From assembly GCA_964035575.1 (NCBI GenBank), contig OZ037911.1, positions 1,116,001 to 1,180,000 on the forward strand: DNA of 64,000 nt. The letters are read 5' to 3'. The position numbers and the translations under genes were made by a program. This document shows, in pieces, positions 40,948 to 53,800 of the stretch; the first letter of the stretch is position 1; every line of letters begins with the position of its first letter. Source of the stretch: Rhynchopus sp. YZ270_cl-10. Lineage: Eukaryota; Euglenozoa; Diplonemea; Diplonemida; Diplonemidae. The notes beneath the pieces were generated by a model. That model saw only the letters and a list, made by a program, of their open reading frames with translations. It did not search any database and was not told the origin of the DNA.

Positions 40948-43900
40948 CTAATTCTTTTTATTCCCCTTTTTCCCCTTCCTTCCTCCGCTCTGTCTCCCCT
41001 TCTGTCCACCACCGCGACCATTGCGCCCTCTCTGCACCTCCTGGGGCGAGAGCACATGCTGCGTCGCTTGTGCCACTGCGTCGGTGAACACGTTCGACGT
41101 GTTGGACCTACCCTGAGCTGCATGGCGCTGGGGTCCTTTGGGAGCTGGGGAAGGAGCAGGTTGGGCGGAGGAGGTTGCATTGCCACGGCCTGCCGATGAG
41201 GAGGAGGAAGAAGTGGAGACTGCAGGTTGGGCGATGGAGGTTGTAGTGCCACGGCCTGCAGAGGTGGAGGAAGAAGAAGAAGAAGAAGAGGAGGCTTGAG
41301 GTTGTCGGCCTATTCCCTCTCGAGCCGCTCGTGCCTCATTCTCCCTCCTTGTCCTCTCCGCTGCAAAGGCCTGCCCCCTACTGCTCCGGTTGTCCGTCAG
41401 GGCATGCAACGTCGACTTTGCCTTGCACTTTTCCTGAACCGACCACTCATGCAAACCCACCACCTTCATCACCTCATACCACTGAGTGAAAGTAGCGGTA
41501 GAGAGGGGGAGTGACAACAAGGGTCTGCCATCCTGTTTCTCTCCCTGACGGTAGTGGAACAGGGAGATCCACTTCGTCACAGAAGAAGGCACCGGCGACC
41601 CCATGGTGAGGCACGGGAAAAGACCCCCCCTCTCCGTCCGCTCCTCCTCCGTCCACATCCAAGCCTCGCTCTGCGCCCTCAGCAATTCCCTCACCCTCGC
41701 TTGCTTCTTCTGGTCAGGGATGCCTTCCACTGACAGAGAATGCGAGCGATCCGCCCCCTCCATCGCGGTGTCGAGGTCCTCCTCCTGCTCCTGCTCATCA
41801 TCATCCATCTCCTCCACCTTCACACGCACCTCGGTGTCTGCCGCCTCGGCCTGTCGCCCCACCTCCTCCTCCAGCTGATCCCGAGAAGGGGTTCCCCAGC
41901 TGACCCTGCCTTCCCGAACGACGATGACCGCGCTGGTCTTGCCCCAGGTATCGCAGTATCCGGCCTCCCCTGCTATCTTCCTAACCGCCTGACGGGCGAC
42001 CACCGACTCCGGGCAATCACCGTCCCCCTCCCCGTTCCCACTCCACGGCTGCTGTGTCGCCCAGCAGTACAGGAACTCGCCCGGGCACGGAGAAGCACCT
42101 TGAGGACCAAAGAGAGCCATCCAGTCGCCGACACAGTCAGGTTCGAGTCCTTCAGGGTCGTCGCCCACCGCTCTCCGCACCGCATGGCAGGGGAGGAATA
42201 GCCGCCCTTCGCACACCACCCCAAAGCACCGCCCGTATGCCACCATGCGTTCTGCCTCCAGCTGTCGGGAGAGGTTCACCGCCGTCAACAACAGAGTGGT
42301 CGCCTTCTGCTCCGACTCATGCTTAGCTGCGATGGCGTAATGCCTCTCGCAGCGTTGCCTGTCATACTCCGCCCGGAGCGACTCTCCTGCTTCGGGGTGC
42401 CGATCGCAGTCTTCCAAGTACTGCGCATGCATCTTCTTCGCGTCCTCTGCGAGTTCCCGCTTGTGCCTGGCGGTCAGCTCCTCCACACGATGCCTGTCCG
42501 CCGCCTTCGCCTGGTCCAGACGCACATTCTGTTCCTCCAGGAAACGACTCAACTCCTGCTGGCGGTCGCCAAAAGTGCCCCGAAGCGCGGCCAAATCCGG
42601 TCCCCACGACCGACGATGCTCCCGCCGTACCTCCAGGGCTTGCTGCCACGCGTCCGACGCACGCTGCAACGCTTCCTTCTTATCCTGGTCCGCCTTTTGT
42701 TGTTGCTGCTTCTGCTGTTTCCGTTGCTTCTCGTGCTTCTGCTGCTTCTGTTCTGCCTGCTGCCCCTCTTCGCCCGCCATTGGCGTGTCTACCTCCTCGA
42801 CGTCCTCGCCCTCGGGAGCTGGCACTGCTGGAGAAGGAGCCCGTTTAGGTGGTGGGTCTCCGCTCCCCTCCGCAGAGGCAGCCTGAGCCGGAACATTCGA
42901 GTGCAAAAAAGACAGGGCACTGAAATATTCCGCCCTGCCAATTTGCGACAGAGGGCAGTGCTTGGACCCCTGAGCGCAGTGCAGACATGCCAAGCCACCA
43001 CACGTGTGACAGCAGAAGTGTGCGTCCGACGCATCGAAGAGCTTGCTGCATTGTTCGCACTGCAGGAAAGTGTTCGACGCCTCCGCCTCCCTCGCTCCCA
43101 CAAAAGCCATGGGGCGCTCTGACTGGCACTCCCCCTTACCACCTGTGGCCTCAAAAGACAGGATGTGCTGCTGCAGAGCCGGGTCCATGGTGAGGGGCTC
43201 GTAGTGTCCCGGGATACTGCCGGATCCATCTGCCGCATCCTGATCACCCGAGTGGAGGAGAAGGACCACTGCCTTAGGCCGTTTTCTTGGCACCATCAGA
43301 GAAGGGCGGGCGAACTCGTTGAGGATGACCACAGATACCTCAAGAGCCTCCCCTGCCCCCGCCACTGCAATGGCATCCGCCCACGTACGCTGGTCTCCTC
43401 TGTCCCCACTCGTCATCAGCCGCTGCCAGACCCCAAAATTAGGGACAGCCGCACTCGACAGATCAGCGCGGCCCTGGACCTTCTTCACTGCCGCCTGGCG
43501 CAGACCCTCCACCGTCAAATCCGTGCGCCCGGTGGCGAAGAGCAAAGCCTCAAAAGCACAGTCCCCCGCCACAAACGACCAAGTCACCTTCGAGGCTCCC
43601 AGCTTGGCCGCCTGCTCCGTCGCCCGAGGCCTCTGCGCTGCCGGGCACTCACGCAAAAACTCCCACTCACGCACCACATCGAGACCAGGCCCTTCCGGAA
43701 TCACGGTGGCCGAATCGAACCTCCCGGTCCGCTTCCTCGGTGGCTCCACGTGGTCCGGCTTCACGTCCCTCTTGCGCTTCCCCTGCTGCTCCTCCGTTCG
43801 GTCTGCAGGACGACTCATATCGTCGTCAGGGTTCGCATCGTCACAGAGAGGTTCCACGGCCCCTGCACTGCGGCGTCCAAACCGGTCCATGTCCTCTGCA

Positions 43901-45990
43901 GACGGTGCCACATCTACCTCCACACACGGCTCCCGCTTCAGGGTGGCAATCCCTACACACATAGCACCCCGCTCCAGAAAGGAAGATGCGACCTTTTTCT
44001 GGTACGCCACCGCAATGCTCTCCCGGATGCGCAACTCTGCCGACCCTGTCAGGTGCGACGTCTGTCCCGTCGTCAGGCCTCCAAGCTGCGCAATCAAGAG
44101 GTTCGCCTCGTCGCCTGCACCCCCGAAGGCTTCAAACACAATAGGGGAGAACTTGGTATTGATCTTGTTCAAATCCCGCTCGTGCTTCTCCCGTTTGACC
44201 TGGCCCTGGTTCTTCGCCGACCAGCCCACAAACTTCGAGGCCCCTGTTCTGTAGGAAGGCAAGGTGGGGCACACGTGGGTGATGTCCAAACAACGAGGTC
44301 CATTTTCCGCCACTCCTACTGGGAGGTAGACGTCGCCTGGCCGCTTCTTCGACTCCAACTCCACTCTCACGGTCTCCTCCAAAGCAGGGTCCAAGCCCGC
44401 CCCTTGAGCAGCTCGGTACACCGAATCCCGCAAGGCGTTGTGGCGGGCGACGCGGTGTTTGGAGTAGGGGCAGCCAAAGGTGTGGTCGCCAAAGGAGTCC
44501 ATGACAACCCTTTTCTGCCCCCCCTGACATGCCGAGCAAGTCGTTCCCTCCGCATGGATGGCCACCCCTAGTCGGAAACGGGTCACAACCGCAAAATCCG
44601 CTGAAGACATCTGGTTCCTTGCTGAGGGTGTCGCCGTGAGGTACGTCCCGGAAAGCGGCAGGAGAAGGGACTTCATCCGTGCTCGGTCTCGCATGCAGAG
44701 CTGTTGCATCAACTTGTCTGCCTGGGCGTCAATCACCGCAGATGACAGACTCTGCTGCTCCAGGATCTTCTTCGGCTGGGCCCTGTCCACGTGAAACGCC
44801 ACCGGTACCCTGGAGTTGTACTCCTCAGCCGCGCTGTTCCATCTCTCCTCATCCCAGGTGAAGGCCGGGTCCAAGGCCTGCGACAGTTGCAGGTTCCCTG
44901 ACTGAGAGGCGAGGGACGCAGCTGTCCGATGGTCCACGGTGCGACGGATACCCAGCCCCCCAAGCGCCACAGGAAGCGCCGCCTGCGCCCTTGCCAACTC
45001 CGGCAGCGCCCCATCCGGGTCATGCAGAAGCGCAGCCAGGCACCTGTCGATCAGGTCGTCAAAGGCCGTCAGGTACTCCGCGCACTGTGGGATCCCCCGC
45101 ATGTAGAACACCATGCGGCAGTAGCCTTCGCAGTATCTCAGTACGTAGAAGGCTGCCTGGGAGTCCCCGAGGTCCACAAGGGCTTCCAGGTTGCGGCGGG
45201 AATCGTCCACCTTCTGGGCCATGTACTCCTCGCAGAAAGCCACAGACCCAATGGGGATGCCCAAGAAGTCGAACCCATCCACATCCAACAGCCGGAACCC
45301 GCCTTCACCCATGGCGTCCTGTCCACCCTCGTTCAACGTGAACCCCACGGCCTCGAGATCCTCCTTGGAGACGCCACCAGTGGAGATGAGCTCACACTTG
45401 TTCGCGTTCACCTCCAACCCCAGTTCGGAGCTACGAGTGCACAGAACCTGGTACGCCTCAAAAACCGCCTTAGGGGACCCCCGCAGAGAGCCGTCATCGA
45501 GGTACCACAAAGTCCCATCCAGGCCTGGGTGCCCCTTCAGCTCTAGCGCCATCTGGTGGATGGTCAGGGAGAAGAGAAGCGGGCCCAAGGGATCTCCTTG
45601 TTGAGCTCCGCGCTGTGACCTTATGGTATCCCCACCATAAAACAGGCTGGAGGGCTCCAGGTAACACCATCGCACCCATGGGGCCAGCTCGGGGAGGTTG
45701 GCGTCGACCGCTCTTAGCATCGACAGGCGGTCTACGCAGTTGAACGCGTTACGGTAGTCAATTTTCAAAATGACTTTACCTTTTCCGCGGTTGCGCACGG
45801 CGTACTGCGAGATAACATCAGTCGCCACTGCCGCCCCCCTTGCCGTTGCCACCCCCACCTGGTTCCCTCGAAGAAGAAGCGTCCTAGCAGGCACCCGCAC
45901 TCGCGCCGACAGAATCTTTCCCACCAGTCTGCGGAGAGTGTCCCCAACCGCAATCGGTCGCACGTCCTCCTCCAGGCCCGGCCCCTTTGC
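40948..45990 (-). CDS. LINE-A polyprotein, C-terminal half (RT, endonuclease, OTU, coiled coil)
   Basis: An open frame of about 1680 codons begins at the truncation point within the RT and reads without a stop to the normal end. It contains the RT core (YRNAFN, QQGDPLGP, YLDD), the restriction-like endonuclease (CSAC, H and C ligands, RPGDV, LDITHV), an OTU domain (GDCAFEAL...HYEPL), a cysteine cluster (CEQC...CHTC...CLHC), a Gln/Lys-rich coiled coil and a Lys/Gly-rich tail. The first RT motifs are missing, so it probably lacks RT activity. The frame extends 12 codons into flanking DNA to an ATG at 46026, which is chance. Confidence 0.88.
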   Translation of the reverse strand, partial: AKGPGLEEDVRPIAVGDTLRRLVGKILSARVRVPARTLLLRGNQVGVATARGAAVATDVISQYAVRNRGKGKVILKIDYRNAFNCVDRLSMLRAVDANLPELAPWVRWCYLEPSSLFYGGDTIRSQRGAQQGDPLGPLLFSLTIHQMALELKGHPGLDGTLWYLDDGSLRGSPKAVFEAYQVLCTRSSELGLEVNANKCELISTGGVSKEDLEAVGFTLNEGGQDAMGEGGFRLLDVDGFDFLGIPIGSVAFCEEYMAQKVDDSRRNLEALVDLGDSQAAFYVLRYCEGYCRMVFYMRGIPQCAEYLTAFDDLIDRCLAALLHDPDGALPELARAQAALPVALGGLGIRRTVDHRTAASLASQSGNLQLSQALDPAFTWDEERWNSAAEEYNSRVPVAFHVDRAQPKKILEQQSLSSAVIDAQADKLMQQLCMRDRARMKSLLLPLSGTYLTATPSARNQMSSADFAVVTRFRLGVAIHAEGTTCSACQGGQKRVVMDSFGDHTFGCPYSKHRVARHNALRDSVYRAAQGAGLDPALEETVRVELESKKRPGDVYLPVGVAENGPRCLDITHVCPTLPSYRTGASKFVGWSAKNQGQVKREKHERDLNKINTKFSPIVFEAFGGAGDEANLLIAQLGGLTTGQTSHLTGSAELRIRESIAVAYQKKVASSFLERGAMCVGIATLKREPCVEVDVAPSAEDMDRFGRRSAGAVEPLCDDANPDDDMSRPADRTEEQQGKRKRDVKPDHVEPPRKRTGRFDSATVIPEGPGLDVVREWEFLRECPAAQRPRATEQAAKLGASKVTWSFVAGDCAFEALLFATGRTDLTVEGLRQAAVKKVQGRADLSSAAVPNFGVWQRLMTSGDRGDQRTWADAIAVAGAGEALEVSVVILNEFARPSLMVPRKRPKAVVLLLHSGDQDAADGSGSIPGHYEPLTMDPALQQHILSFEATGGKGECQSERPMAFVGAREAEASNTFLQCEQCSKLFDASDAHFCCHTCGGLACLHCAQGSKHCPLSQIGRAEYFSALSFLHSNVPAQAASAEGSGDPPPKRAPSPAVPAPEGEDVEEVDTPMAGEEGQQAEQKQQKHEKQRKQQKQQQQKADQDKKEALQRASDAWQQALEVRREHRRSWGPDLAALRGTFGDRQQELSRFLEEQNVRLDQAKAADRHRVEELTARHKRELAEDAKKMHAQYLEDCDRHPEAGESLRAEYDRQRCERHYAIAAKHESEQKATTLLLTAVNLSRQLEAERMVAYGRCFGVVCEGRLFLPCHAVRRAVGDDPEGLEPDCVGDWMALFGPQGASPCPGEFLYCWATQQPWSGNGEGDGDCPESVVARQAVRKIAGEAGYCDTWGKTSAVIVVREGRVSWGTPSRDQLEEEVGRQAEAADTEVRVKVEEMDDDEQEQEEDLDTAMEGADRSHSLSVEGIPDQKKQARVRELLRAQSEAWMWTEEERTERGGLFPCLTMGSPVPSSVTKWISLFHYRQGEKQDGRPLLSLPLSTATFTQWYEVMKVVGLHEWSVQEKCKAKSTLHALTDNRSSRGQAFAAERTRRENEARAAREGIGRQPQASSSSSSSSSTSAGRGTTTSIAQPAVSTSSSSSSAGRGNATSSAQPAPSPAPKGPQRHAAQGRSNTSNVFTDAVAQATQHVLSPQEVQRGRNGRGGGQKGRQSGGRKGKKGNKKN

Positions 45991-47117
45991 CTGGACCATC
46001 TCACTGGGTGACTGCTGTATCTGCATTGTGTGGTTCTTACTGCACGCTTGTGGCTGCTGTCAGGGCTATCTACGATGGGTGAGGCGCTTCTTCCGAACGT
46101 CTGCAGCGGCTGCGTTGGCCTTCGGGACTTCACGGATGCTGTCGGTACGCTCAGGAGATGTCGTCCTCCCTGGACCTTGGCTGGGTGTCTGCAGTGACGC
46201 ACCGGGTGCGTCCACTGTTTGAATCCACAGGGGTGATCCACAGCCACAGAACTGGTCCGTCCAGGTCAGGGTGTGCCTCCCATGTAAAAGCCCCCATCAA
46301 AGACTTCTGTAGCCACTCCTGTCCGCGTTGGAGTCTGGGTGACCGTTGCAACGGCCTCTAGGGAGAGAGAGGCCGGTGTAGTCAGGGACTACCCACATGG
46401 TGAGCACACTCGACGACTGCAAGCAACTGCACCGCTATTTGCTGCGGTGGTGCCTTTGTGAGCAGCACTCGTTCGATGTTGTGGCTCACATGTAACAGAC
46501 TCCGACACTAGTGAGTGGTGACATAACCGCGACGGTTGGGATGTGAACAGGCTAGGCTGGTGAATCTGTTAGGGAGTTGTGTCGGATGCATACTTGTGGG
46601 GAGTCACTCCCCTGCAGACAGGCGTGACCAACTTGCCGAGCAGAGGTCAGGTCGAGTAATCGGCTGGCTAACGGTCAAAGATCGCATTGGGTCGGCAGAT
46701 TCATGCGGTTCAGACCGTCGGTTCCACCTCCGGGCGACTGGAGTGGTCAGCGCGAGCTGGCTGTGTCCCACCAGTGCGTGAAACCACAAACTGGGACGCA
46801 TGGGATCGCTACAGACTGGGTCACCAGCCGGTCCTCTCAAGCAGAGGGCTCAATGTACAGTCGGGCCACAGTGAGTTACACACCCCGCGGACTTCGGAAG
46901 TTTCTGTGATACGGAAGAAGCCATCGGGTGGTAGTGAGCTGTGCTCTCGGTGGAAGGGCGTGTCTGAAAAGGACACAACCAGGAGACCGAGGGGCTGCTG
47001 GTCGGAAACACCCCAGGTATGTGTAAAAAGGGTGTAGGACGGCTAGCAGCGGAAAGGTCCTCAGCCTGACCTGCGCCTCCCCACTTCTTCTTCAGGGGAG
47101 GAGGGCAAAGGGGACAA
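45991..47117. other. GC-rich unassigned sequence upstream of LINE-A copy 3
   Basis: No frame or known RNA recognised. It separates the two oppositely oriented LINE copies. 47017-47095 looks like a short intron: CCCCAG-GTATGT at the left, a C/T-rich tract and TTCTTCTTCAG at the right, 79 nt. It could instead be a trans-splicing acceptor for the LINE, or its 5' UTR. Confidence 0.4.
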
Positions 47118-47890
47118 GTGAACAGCAGCAACAGCAGCAACAGCAGCAACAGCAGCAACAGCAGCAACAGCAGCATATGCTACACCAGCTGCAACTGCAG
47201 CAGAAACAACAACGGTAGCAACAAGAGCAGCAACAGCAGCAACAGCAGCAACAGCAGCAACAGCAGCAACAGCAGCAACAGCAGCATATGCTACACCAGC
47301 TGCAACTGCAGCAGAAACAACAACGGTAGCAACAAGAGCAGCAACAGCAGCAACAGCAGCAACAGCAGCAACAGCAGCAACAGCAGCAACAGCAGCAACA
47401 GCAGCAACAGCAGCAACAGCAGCAACAGCAGCAACAGCAGCAACAGCAGCAACAGCAGCAACAGCAGCAACAGCAGCAACAGCAGCATATGCTACACCAG
47501 CTGCAACTGCAGCAGAAACAACAACGGTAGCAACAAGAGCAGCAACAGCAGCAACAGCAGCAACAGCAGCAACAGCAGCAACAGCAGCAACAGCAGCAAC
47601 AGCAGCATATGCTACACCAGCTGCAACTGCAGCAGAAACAACAACGGTAGCAACAAGAGCAGCAACAGCAGCAACAGCAGCAACAGCAGCAACAGCAGCA
47701 ACAGCAGCAACAGCAGCAACAGCAGCATATGCTACACCAGCTGCAACTGCAGCAGAAACAACAACGGTAGCAACAAGAGCAGCAACAGCAGCAACAGCAG
47801 CAACAGCAGCAACAGCAGCAACAGCAGCAACAGCAGCAACAGCAGCAACAGCAGCAACAGCAGCAACAACATAAGCTGCATCAACAGCAG
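47118..47890 (+). repeat. AACAGCAGC array with an interspersed ~65-bp unit
   Basis: Runs of the 9-bp repeat alternate five times with CATATGCTACACCAGCTGCA, AACAACAACGGTAGCAAC blocks. Copy 1 has this block only once, so the array has expanded here. Confidence 0.93.
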
Positions 47891-50800
47891 TAGCAGGAGC
47901 ACCAACAGCAGGAGCGGCAGCTTCCTATGCTACAACAGCTTCCTCATCAGTGGCAGGAGCCCCATTCCCCCCCTTTTTTACCCCAAAAAGAGGCCTCTTG
48001 AGCCCAACAACCCAAGCAGCTGCAGCTTTGATAGCAGCAACAAAAACGTGTGTGGAGGCAACAAAGTAAAGAACTGTTGTCATAACAACCCACACCCCCC
48101 TTCCCCCCATGATATCCCCAAAAAGAGGCAATGTATGCCCAACCACATCAGTGGCTGCAACTGTGATAGCAGCAAAAACGAAATCTTCGGAGTCCTGGGT
48201 GGGGTCCCAGTATCACCCCTGGTGTGCAGCAGCAGCAGTTCCAAAGGCCTTTACTGCAGCAGTTCCAACAGCAGGCTCTACAGCTTTTTCACCAGCAGTT
48301 CCAAAGGCTTCAGCAGCAGCGGTTCCAACAGCAGGTCCAACAGCAGGCACAACAGCAGTTTAAACAGCAGTTCCAACGGCTTCTGCAGCAGCAAGAGCGT
48401 TTCCAAAAGCAGTTCCAGCAGCAGTTCCAACAGCAGGCACAACAGCAGTTTCAACTGCAGTTCCAAAGACTTCTGCAGCAGCAGCTCCAACAGCAGGTCC
48501 AACAGCAGGCACAACAGCAGTTTCAACAGCAGTTCCAATGGCTTCTGCGGCAGCAGCTCCAACGGCGGGTCCAGCAGCGTCTCCAACAGCAGTTCCAGCA
48601 GCAGTTCCAACAGCGTTTCCAAAAGCAGTTCCAGCAGCAGTTCCAACAGCAGGCACAACAGCAGTTTAAACAGCAGTTCCAATGGCTTCTGCAGCAGCAG
48701 TTCCAACAGCGTTTCCAAAAGCAGTTCCAGCAACAGGCACAACAGCAGTTTCATCAGCAGTTCCAAGGACTTCTGCGGCAGCAGCTCTAACGGCAGGTCC
48801 AACAGCAGTTCCAACAGCAGGCTTAACAGCAGTTTTAACAGCAGTTCCAAAGACTTCTGCAGCAGCGGTTCCAACAGCAGGTCCAACAGCGTCTCCAAAA
48901 GCAGTTCCAGCAGCAGTTCCAACAGCAGGCACAACAGCAGTTTCAACTGCAGTTCCAAAGACTTCGGCAGCAGCAGCTCCAACAGCAGGTCCAACAGCAG
49001 GCTTAGCAGCAGTTTCAACAGCAGTTCCAAAGACTTCTGCAGCAGCGTTTCCAACAGCCGTTCCAGCAGCAGTTCCAACAGCAGGCACAACAGCAGTTTA
49101 AACAGCAGTTCCAATGGCTTCTGCAGCAGCAGTTCCAACAGCGTTTCCAAAAGCAGTTCCAGCAGCAGGCACAACAGCAGTTTAAACAGCAGTTCCAATG
49201 GCTTCTGCAGCAGCAGTTCCAACAGCGTTTCCAAAAGCAGTTCCAGCAACAGGCACAACAGCAGGCACAACAGCAGTTTCATCAGCAGTTCCAAGGACTT
49301 CTGCGGCAGCAGCTCTAACGGCAGGTCCAACAGCAGTTCCAACAGCAGGCTTAACAGCAGTTTTAACAGCAGTTCCAAAGACTTCTGCAGCAGCGGTTCC
49401 AACAGCAGGTCCAACAGCGTCTCCAAAAGCAGTTCCAGCAGCAGTTCCAACAGCAGGCACAACAGCAGTTTCAACTGCAGTTCCATAGACTTCTGCAGCA
49501 GCAGTTCCAACAGCAGGTCCAACAGCAGCACCAACATCAACAGCAGACGCAGCAACAACAACTTAGGGGGTGGTGAGCGAGGTATGCTGGTGTTCGGGGT
49601 CAGCCTTGAGGGGCGAGAAGGACAGAGTGGCTGTGTGATGATGCGGGTGTGGCAAAAGGGGTGTGTACAGATAGAGTTTTGGTTCGACTGGTGGTGCAAC
49701 CTCTGGGAGGTCTTCACCTCCTTGCGTCAACCTGACCCCTGCTGGGTAGTCGAGGCACCTGAGTGGGGAGTGTTTGTGTCGTTCGCGGTCCTGGATCTGT
49801 GGAAGGACAGACGCGCCCCTACCCTCAGTCATCTCATTTTGTGGCTAGTGGGCAGGAGGACCAGGAGGACGCGACGAGGACACCGGTCCTTGAACTGGAC
49901 CAAGTCACAGGCGGGCAGGCTCCGTCGGCGCAAGGCGCCCTGCAATCGTCTGCCCTCTCCGGCAGCGCACCCAGTTTTCCGCAGGATCAGGGTCGCCGAT
50001 GCGTTGAGAGGTGCTTTGCAGTGTGTGGCCATCTGGGTTCTGGTTTTTGTGGGGTCTGAGCTTGGGAGGTCAGTGCCACATGTTTTGGGTTGCGCGCTTT
50101 TTCGGGACGCGGAGGTGCTGGGGGTGGGTGTGCTGCGGGGACTGTGCCGCGTTCGGAGAGGATGGCGGTGGCTGGAAGGGGCGAGCGAGCGAGTGCGCCG
50201 ATGGACCGGAGGGATCCGAGTGGCTGCCAGCTTGGTGAGGGCCAGTGTGATGGGGGTGGGTCAGTTGTCGGTGTGTGCAGCCGAGTGGGTGTGGGTTGCA
50301 TGGTCCGCAGGTGGTTGTTTGGCGGGTTTTGTGGCACTGGTCGGCGTCGCGCGCCCACTTGGCTGGGTTCTTCTCTTGGAGGTGCGCCGTGTGGCAGCAC
50401 GCAGGTGGACTCGTAGGATCGGGATGGCATTTGGCATGCTGGTGGTGTCCCTACTGGTCTTGCTGTCGCTGTTGTGGCGAGCGGTGACGCCCTGGGACCT
50501 GCGCCCTGCCCCTGCGGATCCGGAGCACCCGATCAGCTTGTCCCCGTTTGCGTTGACCGGTGGGTGCGCAAACGTGAACGCTCCTGCGTATACAGAGCAA
50601 GCGGTGTCTGTGGACGCGACTCTGGCGAAGTTTGGAGCTAAACGCATCCCCAACGTGTCCACAAATGATTGTGGTTATGTGGCACTACACCTCTGGGACC
50701 ACGACACGCAGCCGGACGTGAGGGCAATGCGCAAGCAGCTGTATGACACAGCAGTGGAGGTGTCGAACCGCCTGGTGCAGGTGCTGGGGTCGCAGGAGGC

Positions 50801-53800
50801 CATGACGGAGTTTGCCAATGGTGTGACCGGCGAGGCCCACCTCAACCACTTGGGGCTTCAGCTCACCGCGACAGCATCCCGCATCAACATCGTGGTGGTG
50901 CAGGCGTCGGAAGAGAACCCCCTCGTGCGCATCACCCCTGGTAGCAAAAGAGTCGCCAAGTCGTACGCGGAGAGCTTCCAAGCGAAACTTCCCACGGTCG
51001 TCATCGCTCTCTGTGACTCTCACTTTGAGGCAGTGGAGCTTGTCCCGGAGGTGGGGAAGACCAAGGAGGGGATGGCAGAGAAGATGAGGAAGGAGGCTCG
51101 GCAGGCAGTGCTGGACACAGCGCATTTGGATGGCATCATCCCCACCAACACCACCACCACCGCCCCCCTGGCTACCAAGCTGGGGCACATCAATGCGGAT
51201 CGGGTGTTCTGCCCCTTTGATGGATGCAGAGCGGGAATTTTGTCTTCGAGTGATGCGGTCGGGGGCCTGTCTCGTAAGGGCTTGCTGCAGCATATGCGTC
51301 GCCACCAGGCGGATGGAGCGTACATCCCCGACGAGCTGTTGGGCCACTTGGGCATGTCGCGCTGTGCGAACGATCAGTGCGACATGCTATTGCCGCAGAG
51401 CAAGGAGGTCTGCAACACCTGTACGGTGCACTTTGGCGAAGAAGGCTTCACCGCTCCGTCTCCCTCCAGTCGAGGAATGCTGACAGATCAGGATGACCTC
51501 CCCTCCTTTGAAGTCATGGGGACCACCAGGATCCAGCTGAAGGGCGGGTGCCCAGACAAACACCTGCAGCTGTACAGCGAGCTCTTCCTGAGGGTTCTTA
51601 TGGACATCCTTGAGTACCAAGACGAGGTGGCATGGAAGCGCCTTGCACTGTTCTTCACTGTGTTGCACCGGACACGGACAGAACGAGGGGGCAAGGACCA
51701 GGAGCGACGTTTGACGAGCACCTGGGGGAAGGACTTGGAGGCTTGGAAGGCTGGCCAGTATGTCGCCCTGTGGGAGCAAACGGTAGAGGAGCGGAAGCCA
51801 AGGCCCTCTGGGTGGTCGGATGAGGACACTGACGAAGGGAGACGGAAGCGCACCATCGCCAAAGCGAGAGCAGGACTCCCGAGCCAGGCCATGTCTTGCG
51901 CTACCAGCGACGGCCTCGCCCCACAGACACCGGCGACGCTGGAAAAGCTTCAGACGAAGCACCCAGCCGCTGCCGACTCCAAGGCCCTGGAGCAGGCGGA
52001 TTGGCCCCAGCCTCAGGAGGTCCCACCGGTGACAGTGGTGGAGGTGATGAAGGCCCTGCGGAGCATGCCGAAGTCATCGGCGGCGGGTCCCTCGAACGTG
52101 ACGGGCGCGCACCTTCGTACACTTTGCCTACAGAGGCGGGCTAAGGGCACTTTGGCAGCGCTGGCCGCAGTGTTGACGTCTTTGGCACGAGGAAATGCTC
52201 CAGTGGAGGTGGCTGAGTTCTTCGCCGGCGCTAACTTGGTGGCTCTCCGGAAGCCTGCAAAGGGGCCGGGCCTGGAGGAGGACGTGCGTCCGATTGCGGT
52301 TGGGGACACTCTCCGCAGACTGGTGGGAAAGATTCTGTCGGCGCGAGTGCGGGTGCCTGCTAGGACGCTTCTTCTTCGAGGGAACCAGGTGGGGGTGGCA
52401 ACGGCAAGGGGGGCGGCAGTGGCGACTGATGTTATCTCGCAGTACGCCGTGCGCAACCGCGGAAAAGGTAAAGTCATTTTGAAAATTGACTACCGTAACG
52501 CGTTCAACTGCGTAGACCGCCTGTCGATGCTAAGAGCGGTCGACGCCAACCTCCCCGAGCTGGCCCCATGGGTGCGATGGTGTTACCTGGAGCCCTCCAG
52601 CCTGTTTTATGGTGGAGATACCATAAGGTCACAGCGCGGAGCTCAACAAGGAGATCCCTTGGGCCCGCTTCTCTTCTCCCTGACCATCCACCAGATGGCG
52701 CTAGAGCTGAAGGGGCACCCAGGCCTGGATGGGACTTTGTGGTACCTCGATGACGGCTCTCTGCGGGGGTCCCCTAAGGCGGTTTTTGAGGCGTACCAGG
52801 TTCTGTGCACTCGTAGCTCCGAACTGGGGTTGGAGGTGAACGCGAACAAGTGTGAGCTCATCTCCACTGGTGGCGTCTCCAAGGAGGATCTCGAGGCCGT
52901 GGGGTTCACGTTGAACGAGGGTGGACAGGACGCCATGGGTGAAGGCGGGTTCCGGCTGTTGGATGTGGATGGGTTCGACTTCTTGGGCATCCCCATTGGG
53001 TCTGCGGCTTTCTGCGAGGAGTACATGGCCCAGAAGGTGGACGATTCCCGCCGCAACCTGGAAGCCCTTGTGGACCTCGGGGACTCCCAGGCAGCCTTCT
53101 ACGTACTGAGATACTGCGAAGGCTACTGCCGCATGGTGTTCTACATGCGGGGGATCCCACAGTGCGCGGAGTACCTGACGGCCTTTGACGACCTGATCGA
53201 CAGGTGCCTGGCTGCGCTTCTGCATGACCCGGATGGGGCGCTGCCGGAGTTGGCAAGGGCGCAGGCGGCGCTTCCTGTGGCGCTTGGGGGGCTGGGTATC
53301 CGTCGCACCGTGGACCATCGGACAGCTGCGTCCCTCGCCTCTCAGTCAGGGAACCTGCAACTGTCGCAGGCCTTGGACCCGGCCTTCACCTGGGATGAGG
53401 AGAGATGGAACAGCGCGGCTGAGGAGTACAACTCCAGGGTACCGGTGGCGTTTCACGTGGACAGGGCCCAGCCGAAGAAGATCCTGGAGCAGCAGAGTCT
53501 GTCATCTGCGGTGATTGACGCCCAGGCAGACAAGTTGATGCAACAGCTCTGCATGCGAGACCGAGCACGGATGAAGTCCCTTCTCCTGCCGCTTTCCGGG
53601 ACGTACCTCACGGCGACACCCTCAGCAAGGAACCAGATGTCTTCAGCGGATTTTGCGGTTGTGACCCGTTTCCGACTAGGGGTGGCCATCCATGCGGAGG
53701 GAACGACTTGCTCGGCATGTCAGGGGGGGCAGAAAAGGGTTGTCATGGACTCCTTTGGCGACCACACCTTTGGCTGCCCCTACTCCAAACACCGCGTCGC

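Larger units (their letters stand above)
39934..45990 (-). mobile_element. CRE-like LINE, family A, copy 2 (5'-truncated)
   Basis: Read on the minus strand it starts inside the RT at GCAAAGGGGCC (45990) and runs to the 3' UTR end TTGAACAACACC and a poly(A) seen as T at 39934-39962. 5' truncation with an intact tail is typical of target-primed LINE insertion. It is nearly identical to 52254-58314, in opposite orientation. Confidence 0.93.

Noticed and set aside
46000-47117. Structured RNA or ribozyme at the LINE 5' end
   Set aside because: The region is GC-rich, but I could not fit a known ribozyme fold.
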